DNA from: Desulfuromonadaceae bacterium
Lineage (GTDB): Bacteria; Desulfobacterota; Desulfuromonadia; Desulfuromonadales; JAHYIW01
Assembly (NCBI GenBank): GCA_019429445.1
Contig: JAHYIW010000021.1
Location: 1-60,463 of the forward strand
DNA length: 60,463 nt
Reading direction: 5' to 3'
The notes under the pieces were generated by a model. The model was given only the letters and a program-made list of their open reading frames with translations. It had not been told where the DNA came from and ran no database searches. The translations under genes and the position numbers were made by a program. Positions 59,255-60,463 of the stretch are shown here, piece by piece (within the stretch, counting starts at the first letter, position 1; every line of letters starts with the position of its first letter).

Positions 59255-60463
59255 TCAGGCTTCCGCCGTCTCACGCAGTTTACGAATTTCGTCCTTGATC
59301 AAGCTTTCGGCCAGGTCAGGAACCACCTCCCAGGCAATTTTTTCGAGGATTGTTCCTGCCAGATGTTCGATCACCCGCCCCGCAACCTTCTCGATAAGTA
59401 CTTCCAGCTGCTCCTCGCCAATGGCGGCAATCTGTTCTTCAGCTGCGGTTGTCGCAACGTTGGCCGGTGCTGACGGCGGGGCAATCGGTTCGCTTATGGT
59501 TTCATCGCTATCGAAGCTGAAAACTTGCTCACCTTCGGGTGTCGCTGCATAGACCTCTTCTTCATCTGCGGCCGTGCCAAGATCAAAATTACCCCAGACA
59601 TCGACCTCGGTGCCCTCAGCCGCGACCGCTTCAGCGGCAGGGTCGGCGACCCCGCCAAAGTCACTGACCGGTTCATCATCGACCACCATTCCCCAATCGT
59701 CCGCGACGACAATGGTGTCAGCCGGTTCATCGGCAGCTGCATCAGCAAAGCTGAATTCAGCTTCGCCTTCAGGCACAGTGGGCAGAGGTTCTGTTTCGAT
59801 CGACGTCTCATCAACACCGAAATCACCCCAGGGATCGTGCGCAGCGGGCGAGGTTGCCTCAGCTACAGCAACATCCTCAAGTTCGTCGAGTTCTTCTATT
59901 TCAAGAATATCGCTTTCGTCCAGAGCCATAACTTCTTCTTCAGCTTCGCTGCCGAAGCCATCCAGCGCTGCTGTCACGGGAGCTGGAGCCACCGCGACCG
60001 GTTCAACCGGAGCACTCTCTTCGCCACCGGAATCAAGGGCAAAATCACCCCAGTCGTCAGCAATGGCTTCGCCCTCACCCGCTTCGCTGTCAAACGACAC
60101 GTCGCCCCAGAGATCATCAGCGGGAGACTCCTCCTGCACCGCAGTCTCACCCCAGCCCCCTTCGACCGGAGGTTCGGGGGCAGTTGGTTCAGAGGCAGCC
60201 ATATCCCCCCACAGATCATCTTCTTCAGCAACAGGAGCTGGAGCAACAGGAGCTGGAGCAACAGGAGCTGGAGCAACAGGAGCTGGAGCAACAGGAGCTG
60301 GAGCAACAGGAGCTGGAGCAACAGGAGCCGGAGCAACAGGAGCCGGAGCAACAGGAGCCGGAGCAACAGGAGCCGGAGCAACAGGAGCCGGAGCAACAGG
60401 AGCCGGAGCAACAGGAGCCGGAGCCACAGGAGCCGGAGCAACAGGAGCTGGAGCAACAGGAGC
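59255..60463 (-). CDS. Pro-rich and acidic scaffold-like protein (partial, N-terminus missing)
   Basis: The last 402 residues of a protein that continues beyond the right edge. Reading inward: about 15 units of P-A-P-V-A; an acidic linker of about 250 residues with six W-G-D/N motifs (D-D-L-W-G-D, D-D-W-G-D-F, H-D-P-W-G-D-F, V-D-V-W-G-N-F and others); then a helical C-terminal domain of about 65 residues (E-K-I-A-W-E-V-V-P-D-L-A-E-S-L-I). The C-terminus recalls PopZ/DUF2497-type oligomerisation helices and the tails of deltaproteobacterial zinc-ribbon (MJ0042-like) or receiver proteins; I see no full match. Proline linker, acidic disorder and helical end suggest a scaffold that self-assembles. 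The N-terminal domain is not in view. Confidence 0.7.
   Translation of the reverse strand, partial: APVAPAPVAPAPVAPAPVAPAPVAPAPVAPAPVAPAPVAPAPVAPAPVAPAPVAPAPVAPAPVAPAPVAPAPVAPAPVAEEDDLWGDMAASEPTAPEPPVEGGWGETAVQEESPADDLWGDVSFDSEAGEGEAIADDWGDFALDSGGEESAPVEPVAVAPAPVTAALDGFGSEAEEEVMALDESDILEIEELDELEDVAVAEATSPAAHDPWGDFGVDETSIETEPLPTVPEGEAEFSFADAAADEPADTIVVADDWGMVVDDEPVSDFGGVADPAAEAVAAEGTEVDVWGNFDLGTAADEEEVYAATPEGEQVFSFDSDETISEPIAPPSAPANVATTAAEEQIAAIGEEQLEVLIEKVAGRVIEHLAGTILEKIAWEVVPDLAESLIKDEIRKLRETAEA
60228..60463 (-). repeat. 15-bp tandem repeat encoding PAPVA units
   Basis: About 15 copies of GGAGCTGGAGCAACA (plus-strand form), continuing past the window edge. A synonymous change sorts the copies: those from about 60234 to 60322 have CTGG, those from about 60324 to 60434 have CCGG, and CTGG returns after 60440. 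One copy has GCCACA. Such blocks point to recent expansion by slippage or unequal exchange. Confidence 0.95.

Noticed and set aside
60228-60463. Tandem 15-bp repeat as a CRISPR array or minisatellite outside a gene
   Set aside because: It stays in frame with the 59255 gene and codes PAPVA units without spacers.

Overview
The window reads as chromosomal DNA of a Gram-negative, anaerobic Desulfobacterota bacterium of the Desulfuromonadales type (Geobacter / Desulfuromonas / Pelobacter relatives). This is inferred from gene content: a succinyl-CoA:acetate CoA-transferase of the kind used in acetate oxidation, citramalate synthase, several sigma-54 regulators, PilZ and TIGR03960-type radical SAM proteins, an RpoH gene with a CIRCE operator, many outer-membrane proteins, and dispersed non-coding repeats of a style I associate with that order. 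No rRNA, prophage, intact insertion sequence or CRISPR array was seen.

Left part (1-12.4 kb, mostly + strand). The window opens in the His-rich tail of an incomplete gene. Then come a TatT-like lipoprotein and a lipoprotein hydrolase, a PAS protein on the opposite strand, and a compact operon starting with rpoH and running through moxR, a DUF58 gene and the Bat genes (BatA, a BatB-TPR fusion, BatD-like), followed by a TPR lipoprotein. The rpoH promoter carries a near-perfect CIRCE operator. Next is the acetate/succinate CoA-transferase gene, with an unusual leader that contains a terminator-like hairpin.

Centre (12.5-29.4 kb). A sigma-54 response regulator with an altered Walker B motif precedes a small unknown gene that has a sigma-54-like promoter. 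Then comes the most striking part of the window: about 14.7 kb of same-strand genes for exported proteins built from DUF11-type (conserved repeat) Ig-like domains. They end with a 1979-residue protein joining DUF11, a Cna-B/SdrD-like module, an OmpA peptidoglycan-binding domain and a probable outer-membrane barrel, followed by a second probable barrel protein. I read this as a self-contained surface-layer or surface-fibre display locus and the best candidate for an undescribed system.

Right-centre (29.8-39.4 kb). Fructose-bisphosphate aldolase, a pseudo-receiver/PilZ protein, a radical SAM protein, a Cache histidine kinase with its sigma-54 response regulator, and a Cys-rich membrane protein with a good -24/-12 promoter. 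Two 150-bp copies of one dispersed repeat lie here in inverted orientation, about 7.8 kb apart.

Right part (39.5-60.5 kb, all - strand). A housekeeping block that reads, in transcription order: a Pro/acidic-rich scaffold-like protein (incomplete), valS, a B12-type radical SAM gene, tRNA-Met, tilS, ftsH, folP, cdaA, ybbR (cdaR), glmM, pdxJ, acpS, nnrDE, a CBS-domain gene, tsaE, lysC, cimA and a ComEA-like gene. cdaA-ybbR-glmM is a cyclic di-AMP / cell-wall precursor module. The incomplete last protein has a 15-bp tandem repeat encoding PAPVA units and a helical C-terminus that recalls polar scaffold proteins.
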